Source of the DNA: a virus
Reading direction: 5' to 3' (one strand)
IMG/VR virus record: IMGVR_UViG_3300021956_000059
Coordinates: 1-29,079 of that record
DNA: 29,079 nt
Below the pieces are notes generated by a model, which worked only from the letters and a program-made list of their open reading frames with translations, made no database searches and had not been told where the DNA came from. Position numbers and translations under genes: made by a program. Positions 21,688 to 29,079 of the stretch are shown piece by piece (positions within the stretch are counted from its first letter, which is position 1; the number at the start of each line of letters is the position of its first letter).

Positions 21688-22290
21688 ATGATGGGAGTTA
21701 CGATCCAGAGCCAAAAGGCCACCACGCTTGCCGGCGAGCAATTTGTTTCCAATCCATCTTGTTCGGGAGAGCGGCAAGAACTTGTTAAGGCGTCGGTGCC
21801 CGCAAGTGCGGCTACCGGCACACTCACCACCCGCTCAAGCAACAGTGCCGGCACACTCACCCTCGTTAGCGGCCACGGCATCACCACTTCCGCAGTGGTT
21901 GACCTGTATTGGTCCGGAGGTAGCCGCGCCGGTGTGACCGTAGGTACCGTGAGTGGGACCAGCGTGCCCATTAGCGGCGGCAGCGGGGGCAACCTGCCTA
22001 CTACAACCACGGCCGTGGTTGTTATGGTCGCGGTGGCGAAGGATATTGATTTTGTGGGTGATGATGTTCAGCAGCTTTTGATCCAGACAGACAAGGCTGG
22101 CCGCATCGCTCTGCTGGACTCCGCCGGTTCCACCCTACTCACGAAGACGTTGGGTGCCGGGGAGGTGTATGATTGGCATGCCGGTTGCGGCGAGGCCAAC
22201 CCCCTGGCCGGCACCACGGTAGCATCGGCCACCATGTCGCACGGCGATGCAGCGGCGGTTGTTATGCGTATCGGTACACTCCTCATCTAA
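21688..22290 (+). CDS. Beta-rich virion protein of unknown function
   Basis: 200 residues, Thr/Gly/Ala-rich. A strand-rich first half (ATGTLTTRSSNSAGTLTLVSG; VDLYWSGGSRAGVTVGTVSG) suggests a beta-sandwich like that in tail proteins, and the second half (DDVQQLLIQTDKAGRIALLD, then AGEVYDWHAGCGEANPLAG) looks different, perhaps a small second domain. No signal peptide. ATG 21691 is equally possible (AGGAG at 21680-21684 spaces 6 bases to it). It sits between tail terminator and tail tube. It may decorate the tube or neck, but the family is not recognised. Confidence 0.6.
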   Translation: MMGVTIQSQKATTLAGEQFVSNPSCSGERQELVKASVPASAATGTLTTRSSNSAGTLTLVSGHGITTSAVVDLYWSGGSRAGVTVGTVSGTSVPISGGSGGNLPTTTTAVVVMVAVAKDIDFVGDDVQQLLIQTDKAGRIALLDSAGSTLLTKTLGAGEVYDWHAGCGEANPLAGTTVASATMSHGDAAAVVMRIGTLLI

Positions 22291-22354
22291 CCCCAAACAA
22301 CCAACCAATCAACGGGCCACGCATGTGGCTCCCTGCAATTAAGGAGATGTGGCT

Positions 22355-22774
22355 ATGGGTTACGTGCGTGACGGGTTTAAGACCCTTGTGACGTTTGCCA
22401 ATTACCCTTCGGTGCGGTTCCAGGAAAAGACCGTAACCCCACCGGGTATGGATGGTGGCGGCCCGAATGACACCACCACGATGCGGAACACCAAGTACCG
22501 CACCAAACAACCAAAGAAACTCATTTCAATGACGAATATGTCATTGAATGTTGTGTATGACCCGCTTGTGTACAATGACATTGTGCTCATGGTCAACACA
22601 CTCCAACTCATCACGGTTACCTTTGCCGACGGCACCACCAATACCTTTTGGGGTTGGTTGGATAAGTTTACCCCAGGTGAGGCAAAGGAAGGTGAGCAGC
22701 CCACGGCCGACGTGGTTATTGAATGCTCGAACCAGAACTCAAGTGGTGCCGAGGTGGCCCCGGTTATTAGTTAG
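22355..22774 (+). CDS. Major tail tube protein-like
   Basis: 139 residues from ATG 22355, with AAGGAG at 22341-22346 spaced 8 bases; the GTG at 22349 is less likely. A beta layout with SVRFQEKTVTPPGMDGGGPN, then NMSLNVVYDPLVYNDIVLMV, then LITVTFADGTTNTFWGWLDKFTPGEAKEGEQPT and a closing strand VVIECSNQNSSG fits tail tube proteins, which stack as rings to form the channel for DNA. It lies directly before the tail assembly chaperones, the normal position. The family call is inference from fold and order. No sheath gene is present, so the tail is non-contractile. Confidence 0.75.
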   Translation: MGYVRDGFKTLVTFANYPSVRFQEKTVTPPGMDGGGPNDTTTMRNTKYRTKQPKKLISMTNMSLNVVYDPLVYNDIVLMVNTLQLITVTFADGTTNTFWGWLDKFTPGEAKEGEQPTADVVIECSNQNSSGAEVAPVIS

Positions 22775-22803
22775 GCCGTGTGTAGCGGTCGGTGTGTTTG
22801 TGT

Positions 22804-22825
22804 AAACAAGTCCCCTAGCTTGTTT
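22804..22825 (+). other. Hairpin before tail chaperone gene
   Basis: AAACAAG at 22804-22810 pairs with CTTGTTT at 22819-22825; the 8-base loop is TCCCCTAG. It ends just before the GAGG ribosome-binding site (22826-22829) of the chaperone gene. It may set translation level for the chaperones. No T-run on its right, so it is not a clear terminator. Confidence 0.35.
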
Positions 22826-22835
22826 GAGGTGTTTT

Positions 22836-23198
22836 GTGAGCGACGACGTCATTGAAGTGTCCCTGGCCTTTACCGAACGCCCGGTAAAGGTCAAAGAACA
22901 GTCCGGCAACATCCGCAACCTCGTTATGAGGGAGATGGATGGTGATTTGCGGGACGAGTACCTATCCAACATGACCAAGGGCGTGAAGGTCGATACGGCT
23001 AGTGGTACGGCTACTATGAAATCCATGAAGGGTATTCATGCAGCCCTGCTTTGCCGCTGCCTCTATGAGGGTGGCGAATTGGTACCGGCTACCGAGATTC
23101 ATGCGTGGCCATCATCGGTTCAGGCAAAACTGTACGCCGCAGCCCAAAAAATGAATGGTTTGGGCGAGGATGCTGAGGAAGAAGCAAAAAACGACTAG
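22836..23198 (+). CDS. Tail assembly chaperone G-like
   Basis: 120 residues from GTG 22836 (GAGG at 22826-22829, 6-base spacing; TTG 22824 is less likely). Helical with EVSLAFTERPVKVKEQ and NIRNLVMREMDGDLRDEYLSN, then IHAALLCRCLYEGGEL and WPSSVQAKLYAAAQKMNGLG with an acidic end (EDAEEEAKND). That matches lambda gpG-type chaperones, which coat the tape measure while the tail tube polymerises. It contains a slippery A AAA AAC just before the stop, so a share of ribosomes should make a longer GT protein. Position between tail tube and tape measure agrees. Confidence 0.85.
   Translation: MSDDVIEVSLAFTERPVKVKEQSGNIRNLVMREMDGDLRDEYLSNMTKGVKVDTASGTATMKSMKGIHAALLCRCLYEGGELVPATEIHAWPSSVQAKLYAAAQKMNGLGEDAEEEAKND
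23186..23192 (+). promoter_or_regulatory. Programmed -1 frameshift site (A AAA AAC)
   Basis: The heptamer A AAA AAC is in the correct phase: zero-frame codons GCA AAA AAC GAC TAG. Slipping back one base leads to CGA CTA GCG and into the frame continuing to 23710. The stop is 6 bases away, a common arrangement. In lambda and many siphoviruses the same position yields the G and GT proteins. The slippery sequence and frame match are directly visible; frameshift efficiency is not. Confidence 0.8.
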
Positions 23199-23710
23199 CG
23201 GGCGATGTGGATGCAATGCGATGGCAACGCATCCAACATCGCCTCGGCGTGCCAATGGCGCGGCTTAAAAAGGAGATGGGTTCAAAGCAATTCGTGGAGA
23301 CGTGTGTTTACTACGAGGAGTTTTGGCCTAATGAGTTTGAGCCCCTGCAGTGGTTTATGGCCGCGTTATTGCTGGAGGTGCGTACTAGCTTTGCGGCCCT
23401 ATGCGGTGCTAAATGCAGCGATACGGTTAAGGACATTATGGACCGTATGAAGTTCGAGGCAACTAAAGGCAAACAAAGGGGCAAGGCCCAGGAAAAAGAG
23501 GAAGAAGAGTCGTTATTTAGTGATGATGGTTTGAGTGACACAGAACGGGACATGCTACGTTCTAAGGCCGCCTGGGCCGGGTTCTTGGCCGGGGCCCATC
23601 GGGAACATAACGCACATGGCAACAACGGTAGAAACCCTGGTAGTGAAGTTAATGGCGGACACACTGGCGTACACCACTCCGGTGATGAAGGCGGTGTCGC
23701 TTCTGAATAA
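23192..23710 (+). CDS. Tail assembly chaperone T extension (of GT fusion)
   Basis: Expressed by -1 slippage as a 172-residue extension of the G-like protein (full GT product about 291 residues, 22836-23192 joined to 23192-23710). The early part WQRIQHRLGVPMARLKKEMGSKQFVETCVYYEEFW resembles the T domain, which binds tube subunits. The helical middle (ALLLEVRTSFAALCGAKCSD) and charged end (KEEEESLFSDDG) follow. An ATG at 23207 or 23216 could start it alone, but no ribosome-binding site is evident, which favours frameshift. The C-terminal 95 bases overlap the tape measure gene. The last residues (HGNNGRNPGSEVNGGHTGVH) look shaped by that overlap. Confidence 0.75.
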   Translation, partial: RLAGDVDAMRWQRIQHRLGVPMARLKKEMGSKQFVETCVYYEEFWPNEFEPLQWFMAALLLEVRTSFAALCGAKCSDTVKDIMDRMKFEATKGKQRGKAQEKEEEESLFSDDGLSDTERDMLRSKAAWAGFLAGAHREHNAHGNNGRNPGSEVNGGHTGVHHSGDEGGVASE

Positions 23711-26006
23711 CCAGGCAGAGCGAATGACTAGGGTCGGGACGCGCATGGCCCTGGCTATTACCGCCCCGTTGGCCCTTATGGCAAATACCTCTATTAAGGA
23801 ATTTGCTGCCTTTGATAACGCCATTACACAATCACTGGCCATTGCCGGTAAGGTTACCGAGGGGTTGCGGCGGGAAATGGAACAGAATGCCATCGCCATT
23901 TCGCGGCGTAGCATAACCTCGGCCGTGGACTTGGCTAAGTCGTATTACTACCTCATTTCGGCCGGCTACTCGGCCCGCCAGGCCTTGCATTCGGTAGCCA
24001 CGGTGGAACGGTTTGCTGTAGCCGGTGCCTTTGAATTGGAACGTGCTACCACGTTATTAGCGGATAGCCAGGCGGCCCTGGGGCTAAATTCCAAAAATAC
24101 CGCAGAACACATGAAAAACCTAGTCAAGATATCGGATGTCTTGATCAAGGCAAATATCATCAGTAATGCCACCACGGAACAGTTTGCACGTGCCCTCACC
24201 ACTAAATCCGCCGCCGCGTTGCGGTTGTTGAATAAGGATATGGAAGAGGGTGTTGCCGTGTTGGCGGCATTGGCATCGCAGGGCGTGAAGGCGGAACTGG
24301 CCGGCGAGCAACTATACATCGTGCTCCGTGATCTACAGGCAGCCGCATTGGATAACCGGCAGGCGTGGGGTATGTTTGGATTGTCGGTATATGACATGCG
24401 CGGCAAGATGCGGCCCATTGTTAGTATCGTGGAACAACTAGAGCGGTTGCTGGGTGGTCTGAGTGATCAGCAGAAGAAGATGGTTCTTTCTACGCTTGGG
24501 TTCACCGACCGTAGCGTGGCGGCTACCTATAGCCTCCTGGGTATGTCTAAGCAAATACGTGAGTATGAGAAGGATTTGCGGAAGGCCGGCGGTAGCACGG
24601 AACACATCGCCAACGAACAACTAAAATCATTCTCCGCCCAAATGGATATTATGCGCAACAAGGTTGTGGCGGCGAGGATAGAGATTGGCCGGCTACTGGC
24701 ACCTGCCCTTGGCTGGCTCAACCAACAGGTTGAGAAGGCGATCAATTATTGGAATACATTCAACGACACCCAAAAACGAACTATCCTAGTCGTTGCCGGG
24801 GTGGTAGCGGTCATAGGCCCCCTGTTATTGGCCACTGCCGCATTCATAGCTACTACGGCCACCGGCCTGGGGATGGTTGTAACGTATTGGGCGGCTATTA
24901 AGGTTGGTGTGGCGTTGGTCTGGGCCGCCCTGACGGGCGTCCTGGGCGTGACGGCCCAGTTGCTTGCCCTCTTTATTGCTGTGGGGGTAGCGGTGGCCGC
25001 AATCACCGCCCTGGTGGCCGGGCCCGAGGGCTTGGTTGCCGCATGGCACGCGGCCAAAGAAGCCACTATGGTCTTCTTCTATCATGTTTTTGGGTTTATG
25101 TCTGAATTTCGTGATAATGTGGCAGCCGTCTTTGTGTGGTTTGGTTCCTACTGGGAATCCATCCTGCGTGACGCGGTTGGCATCTTTGTGGTGTTTGCCG
25201 GTAACATAGCAATCAATACCCGCACAATGGTTGGCACCATTGTTGAACTTATTGGGTTGTTTGTAGGTACCGCCTACCGTGCTATGTACGATGTGTGGAT
25301 GGCATTGCCCCGGGGTATTGCCGCCGCGTTAATCGAAGCCCATGCAATCATCTATTGCGGGCTGGCCATCATTACACTTAGATTTTGGGAGATGATTGTA
25401 AAGATTAAGGCGTGGTGGAAGAGTATATTCACCGGAGAATCGGCCAGTGTGGATGCGGTAGGAATGGCCACGGCAATGGCTAACGCATTTAAGAAGGATT
25501 TGTCTGCTCAATTTGGGGAAGGTTTTAACTCTGGTTTCTTTACCAATGATTTTACTAAGGCCGCCGGTGGGGTGATAGATCGGGGCCTTGGTAGTATGCG
25601 GGGGGTGCTGGAAGGGTTTACGCCAAGCACTCCCAAAGCCCCGGAACTGAAATATGCCGACTTTATAGATGAGTTATTCGGCAAAAAGCCAAAACCGGAA
25701 GAAAAGAAAATACGGGAGAAGAAAGAGACCGCAGAAAAGAAGCCCTTTGATTTTGGTGACGATGTAGGCATGAGTTCGGCCGTAAATAACATCCTCAGTC
25801 AGCTTAACCGTAAGGGCAAAACAGGCCATGATGTGGGTGATGATTTTAAGCAGATCAGTTTGCGGCGATTTGTGCTGGATGGCCCGGGTGGCCTATCTGC
25901 CGCCGGCCGTGCCAAGGGTCAAAAGGTCGAGGCGACGGGTGTAGAAAACAGGTTGGACACCATGATTGAGTTGATGCAACGAGGATCTACCGGAATAGTG
26001 TCATGA
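23616..26006 (+). CDS. Tail tape measure protein
   Basis: 796 residues, helical and Ala/Leu-rich, starting MATTVETLVVKLMADTLAYT. The TP901-type core is clear: AFDNAITQSLAIAGKV, SRRSITSAVDLAKSYYYLIS and LATLLADSQAALGL-like stretches. Several hydrophobic spans lie at about residues 405-500 (VVAGVVAVIGPLLLATAAFI and others) and 520-610. A charged linker (KKPKPEEKKIREKKETAEKK, about 690-710) precedes a C-terminal domain. It sets tail length and is ejected or helps membrane crossing. By the usual 0.15 nm per residue, the tail would be about 120 nm. ATG 23616 is chosen over GTG 23535 because the earlier part lies within the chaperone gene and is Gly/Pro-rich. The stop overlaps the next ATG as ATGA. 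Confidence 0.9.
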   Translation: MATTVETLVVKLMADTLAYTTPVMKAVSLLNNQAERMTRVGTRMALAITAPLALMANTSIKEFAAFDNAITQSLAIAGKVTEGLRREMEQNAIAISRRSITSAVDLAKSYYYLISAGYSARQALHSVATVERFAVAGAFELERATTLLADSQAALGLNSKNTAEHMKNLVKISDVLIKANIISNATTEQFARALTTKSAAALRLLNKDMEEGVAVLAALASQGVKAELAGEQLYIVLRDLQAAALDNRQAWGMFGLSVYDMRGKMRPIVSIVEQLERLLGGLSDQQKKMVLSTLGFTDRSVAATYSLLGMSKQIREYEKDLRKAGGSTEHIANEQLKSFSAQMDIMRNKVVAARIEIGRLLAPALGWLNQQVEKAINYWNTFNDTQKRTILVVAGVVAVIGPLLLATAAFIATTATGLGMVVTYWAAIKVGVALVWAALTGVLGVTAQLLALFIAVGVAVAAITALVAGPEGLVAAWHAAKEATMVFFYHVFGFMSEFRDNVAAVFVWFGSYWESILRDAVGIFVVFAGNIAINTRTMVGTIVELIGLFVGTAYRAMYDVWMALPRGIAAALIEAHAIIYCGLAIITLRFWEMIVKIKAWWKSIFTGESASVDAVGMATAMANAFKKDLSAQFGEGFNSGFFTNDFTKAAGGVIDRGLGSMRGVLEGFTPSTPKAPELKYADFIDELFGKKPKPEEKKIREKKETAEKKPFDFGDDVGMSSAVNNILSQLNRKGKTGHDVGDDFKQISLRRFVLDGPGGLSAAGRAKGQKVEATGVENRLDTMIELMQRGSTGIVS

Positions 26007-26863
26007 CCCCTATAGTATCCATAAACCATGTGTCTACGCTTAGTATGACTGAGCGGAATGGTGTAATTACCGGTCTAACGCGACTGGCCGTAGTTACCGG
26101 ACTTGTTAGCGTTGATTATTCCGTGCTTATGGGGGCCCTGGAACAGGCGGGCATACCGGCCGCCGGTAGTGGCCTAGCTGGCACCGGGTTCTCCGACCTT
26201 GTGCTTGTGCAACGCAACCCCCGTGTGGCCAACGACGATTCTGGTAGGGTTGACGTGGAGCTTGTGTATGGGTTAGTTATCGACAACCAAAACCTAAGCG
26301 ACACAAGCGGCACCGGTCGTATGATATTCGCAAAGAGTAGGGCAAGTGCGCAACAAACAACCACCAATTTCTACCGGGTGAATGGGCAGGGGGACCCACA
26401 ACAAATCCTCGTCCAACACACATTTCCGGCAGATGATCCAGATTACCCCGGACAGACTATCCAACAGGGCGGGGAGATTAAGGTCATGCTACCGGAAACA
26501 AACATTCATTTTGAGGGGTATGTCAACACATACAACCCAAGCATTATCCGGGACGCCCTGGTCGGTACTATTAACGCCGTTGTCTGGTCTAACCATGCAC
26601 CCGGAGAATGGATGTGTATGGAGGTTGGCTATGAGCGTATTGGCGTGGCCACTAATGGGTTCCCCCGTTACCACTTTACCTTTGAATTCCAACACAATTA
26701 TGACGGGTGGAATCCCACCGCAGTATTCACAGACCAACGGACTGGCCAACCGCCGCCAAATTTGGTGCCTGACGTTGGGTTTGTGACCATCCCCTACCAC
26801 CGTCCAGCAAATTTCGACCTTGTGTTTGGCAGTTATTTTGAGGGCTGGCAACAGATACTCTAA
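26003..26863 (+). CDS. Tail-tip protein, possibly distal tail-like
   Basis: 286 residues in an ATGA overlap with the tape measure. Rich in strands: NHVSTLSMTERNGVITGLTR, then DLVLVQRNPRVANDDSGRVD, then the middle NFYRVNGQGDPQQILVQHTF, GEIKVMLPETNIHFEGYVNT, and EWMCMEVGYERIG followed by RYHFTFEFQHNYDGWN. Gene order after tape measure suggests a tail-tip or baseplate-hub component, such as distal tail protein. No family motif can be confirmed by eye. The next gene starts in a TAATG overlap. The end GSYFEGWQQIL is hydrophobic. Confidence 0.6.
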   Translation: MTPIVSINHVSTLSMTERNGVITGLTRLAVVTGLVSVDYSVLMGALEQAGIPAAGSGLAGTGFSDLVLVQRNPRVANDDSGRVDVELVYGLVIDNQNLSDTSGTGRMIFAKSRASAQQTTTNFYRVNGQGDPQQILVQHTFPADDPDYPGQTIQQGGEIKVMLPETNIHFEGYVNTYNPSIIRDALVGTINAVVWSNHAPGEWMCMEVGYERIGVATNGFPRYHFTFEFQHNYDGWNPTAVFTDQRTGQPPPNLVPDVGFVTIPYHRPANFDLVFGSYFEGWQQIL

Positions 26864-27522
26864 TGCCTAACCTACACTCAAAGCCAGAAGACATTGTACG
26901 GGGCTCCCGGACCATTCCGGCGGATTTTTTGAATTTCCTTGTGCATGCCATGCCTCGGATAATAACCGGTGGCCGGGGCATAGCGGTTAAAATGCTGGGC
27001 GACCGCGTGGTGGTGGAGCAGACCGATAGTCCCCGTCCCAACCCACCCCGCAACATCCTCAAACTATTTGAGGTGGTGGAGGTTAAGCAGGATTATGTGC
27101 GGTGCCGTGTGTATACGGAAGGGGCGGAACCGGATCCGGATGCGGCGGTGGTGGCGGTGGCCAAGCCCCGGTTGTTGCAGTACAAGCGGTGGAATGGAAA
27201 GACCGTTGATTATGGGGATGATGGTTCTGGTAGCACACCTGTTGACACCAGTAAAATTCTGTACACGTATACGGGCCTGCAGACCCGCACGGCAAAGGTT
27301 GGCACGGGTACAAACGCCATCACAGAAAAGCAGGTGGTAACACCCCCATATTTCAAAAGTGATGTTATAACGGCAAGGCACGGGACAACTGGGTTAGTTG
27401 ATCCCGATACATTAGATGATAATGGGAACCCGGTTGCTGTTGTCTGGGAAGATTTGAATTGCGGCGGGCGTGCATGGGCTGTTCAGTGGGACCAGACTCC
27501 TGTGTATGACAACCCCTCTTAA
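26863..27522 (+). CDS. Small tail-tip protein of unknown family
   Basis: 219 residues starting at the ATG of a TAATG overlap. N-terminal segment RGSRTIPADFLNFLVHAMPRIITGGRGIAVKMLGDRVVVEQ; a Pro-rich linker (SPRPNPPRN); then strands (FEVVEVKQDYVRCRVYTEG) and a late block of Gly/Thr/Asp (WEDLNCGGRAWAVQWDQTPV). Position downstream of the tail-tip gene and upstream of a long open tail gene suggests a baseplate or tip component. It has no signal peptide or membrane segment. I recognise no family. Confidence 0.6.
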   Translation: MPNLHSKPEDIVRGSRTIPADFLNFLVHAMPRIITGGRGIAVKMLGDRVVVEQTDSPRPNPPRNILKLFEVVEVKQDYVRCRVYTEGAEPDPDAAVVAVAKPRLLQYKRWNGKTVDYGDDGSGSTPVDTSKILYTYTGLQTRTAKVGTGTNAITEKQVVTPPYFKSDVITARHGTTGLVDPDTLDDNGNPVAVVWEDLNCGGRAWAVQWDQTPVYDNPS

Positions 27523-27534
27523 TTGGGATGTATC

Positions 27535-29079
27535 GTGTCAGATGCCTACGCATTCACCGAGGGGGCCAGCCTTGCGTATGTGCGGTCAGACCTAAGGGTT
27601 AGACACGACCTGTGTAGGTTTGATTTACTAGAGGCGGTGAATAAACGAAGGGCCACACTAGACCTAGACCCGTTGTCAAAGCAGTGCCGTGATCCGGTGC
27701 AATTGACACGGGGCCTGCTTCCCATGTTGGATATTTCTGGTTTTTTCAACACGCCCACGGCATGGTATTCACGAGATAGTAAACTGACATATCAGTTTGT
27801 GTCCGGCCAAAAACCATTTTGGGTGACGGGGCCCGATGGCGTAGCGGCTAGTGCTACTGGTCCTATAACTATATTGGATCCCCCTCCTAGGTTTTTTCCG
27901 TTTGTTATAACTGGTTGGATTCGTGCTACAGGACCGCACACCTTTAGGGCTGGAGATACTGCGAGTGTTTCATTTACATACAAAGGAAGTGTTGTAGTAA
28001 CACCGGCATCCATAATTATTGTAAATGGGACGGATATTTATTTTAATGCTCAACCGGCATACCAAGGACTTTCCATAGGATTGCCTCCGGTAGGCACTTC
28101 GATGTCATTTGTTATGGATGACCGGGACCGGGTAATGCGAGGTGTGGATTTTACAGAGATAAAAACGAAAAACGAAAAAACTGTGATTGTGTCTGTCTCA
28201 GAAGATAGATTATCTGCTACATTAGACGGAAGCTACCGTTATTTTAATTACGGGGTGGGGAATTCATTAGATTCATCCGTTTTTGCGCCGTATAAATATT
28301 CCTTGCATAATTTTTTGGTGGGGCAATTGATAGATGTTGTGTGGGATGGTGGTTATAGAAGCCGCGTTCGCATTGATACGGCCGACAACGACACCATACA
28401 TATAGTGGAAGGTGCCGGGGATCTGTTGCCACCTAGCGGCACAACCATATATATCCGAAATAGCCCGACATGCGCCGGCGTGCAAACCGTACTTGATAGG
28501 ATGCACTGGAGATATTGTAGGAATGGAACTGGGGCTATAACCGGTGGATACTATATAACCAAACGAATATCGGATGATGAAGTAGTGATACAGTCCCCCG
28601 GATTTTTTGGTGGTGGACCTTTCCATTTGTACCTATCGCAGAATAAAGGAAAAGTAGACTTAGCGTGGAGTGTAGTGGGTGCGGATGCACTTAGTGCCGG
28701 TGCATTTCGTAACGGTATGGTATGTACCAAGGTAGTCAGCCTACCATCGTCCTTTGTGTTCGAGTACACTCTTAAGGGAGGTACTGGGGCATCTGTACCG
28801 CAAATAAGCAGTGGCCTATTGCCGGCATTGCTATTTGTCCACAATGCAATTGATATTAGTCTTTACGGGCTGCCACCGGACCAGAATACAATCAAGGTGG
28901 ATTATAAAGATGATCTACACCTTGTGCCGCCATTGTTTAGCGGTGATTTTGGTGTGTTACTTCCTAACTCTACCGAACAGGCGAATACGCGGGTATTCTT
29001 CACAACCACTAACGCACTGTTTAGTCAGTGGATGAATGACAACCCAGAAATATGGTTGCATAAACCTGACACAAACCAA
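27535..29079 (+). CDS. Large tail protein, cut by the right window edge
   Basis: Open from GTG 27535 to the window end (515 codons, no stop); GGGA at 25-28 past 27500 lies 6 bases upstream, while ATG 27528 is in another frame. The start reads VSDAYAFTEGASLAYVRSDL. The rest is strand-rich with Gly, Thr and Asp turns (GWIRATGPHTFRAGDTASVS, PPSGTTIYIRNSPTCAGVQ), resembling a multidomain tail-tip or receptor-contacting protein. No LamG or collagen motif is seen. It overlaps nothing and follows the tail-tip gene by 12 bases. The full length and function cannot be told. Confidence 0.75.
   Translation, partial: MSDAYAFTEGASLAYVRSDLRVRHDLCRFDLLEAVNKRRATLDLDPLSKQCRDPVQLTRGLLPMLDISGFFNTPTAWYSRDSKLTYQFVSGQKPFWVTGPDGVAASATGPITILDPPPRFFPFVITGWIRATGPHTFRAGDTASVSFTYKGSVVVTPASIIIVNGTDIYFNAQPAYQGLSIGLPPVGTSMSFVMDDRDRVMRGVDFTEIKTKNEKTVIVSVSEDRLSATLDGSYRYFNYGVGNSLDSSVFAPYKYSLHNFLVGQLIDVVWDGGYRSRVRIDTADNDTIHIVEGAGDLLPPSGTTIYIRNSPTCAGVQTVLDRMHWRYCRNGTGAITGGYYITKRISDDEVVIQSPGFFGGGPFHLYLSQNKGKVDLAWSVVGADALSAGAFRNGMVCTKVVSLPSSFVFEYTLKGGTGASVPQISSGLLPALLFVHNAIDISLYGLPPDQNTIKVDYKDDLHLVPPLFSGDFGVLLPNSTEQANTRVFFTTTNALFSQWMNDNPEIWLHKPDTNQ

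Noticed and set aside
23205-23450. 81-residue Trp/Arg-rich frame over the T domain
   Set aside because: It is an alternate-frame shadow of the frameshift extension, with no ribosome-binding site.
23535-23615. Upstream extension of the tape measure
   Set aside because: The part is Gly/Pro-rich and inside the chaperone T frame; the conserved-looking start is MATTVETL at 23616.
1-29079. tRNA genes, CRISPR arrays, insertion sequences, att sites, integrase
   Set aside because: None could be recognised on either strand; no direct repeats with regular spacing or transposase motifs were seen.

Overview
The window is one continuous, single-strand (+) block of late genes from a tailed phage or prophage of the siphovirus type. 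It runs from terminase through capsid, connectors and fibres to tail tube, tape measure and tail tip, and it leaves the window inside an open tail gene at the right edge. No supported gene lies on the minus strand and no gap without a gene exceeds about 150 bases. The host is probably a member of the Planctomycetota. This is an inference from the encapsulin-like capsid protein, the NEVQT-type fibre modules, a secreted protein with an Arg/Ser tail, the membrane-anchored HNH protein and a di-haem peroxidase, all of which recall that phylum. The sequence does not prove it.

Layout. 1-60: terminator of an upstream unit. 89-3092: SLOG/DUF2493 protein, probable small terminase, DUF6527 protein, large terminase. 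3119-6922: a small beta protein, portal, membrane-anchored HNH protein, a 63-residue protein, Mu-F-like head protein and a DUF3820-like protein. 7008-7325: a small acidic helical protein. 7423-11170: an unusual run of envelope-directed genes, namely a papain-like peptidase, a 54-residue membrane protein, a di-haem c-type peroxidase (MauG/CcpA family), a membrane-anchored Ig-like protein, a secreted Ala/Gln/Asn-rich protein closed by a strong terminator, and a membrane plus coiled-coil protein. 11233-15027: DUF2213-type prohead protease with a nested in-frame scaffold start, decoration protein, major capsid protein. 15139-16602: head-tail connectors. 16605-20756: five fibre or adhesin-type genes. 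20759-22774: neck protein, tail terminator, a beta-rich virion protein, tail tube. 22836-23710: tail assembly chaperones G and GT joined by a -1 frameshift site (A AAA AAC). 23616-end: tape measure and three tail-tip proteins.

The genes are tightly packed. Many junctions are TAATG or ATGA overlaps that suggest translational coupling, and several intergenic hairpins may divide the operon into differently expressed segments. Terminase, portal, protease/scaffold and capsid proteins would build and fill the head. The connectors, tube, chaperones and tape measure would build a long non-contractile tail. No sheath gene is seen.

The most unusual content is the envelope cassette at 7423-11170 and its di-haem peroxidase, which is not a virion or replication function and has no obvious precedent in a phage late operon. 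Other notable points are the nested scaffold start, the textbook frameshift site, and fibre genes placed between head connectors and neck genes instead of after the tape measure.
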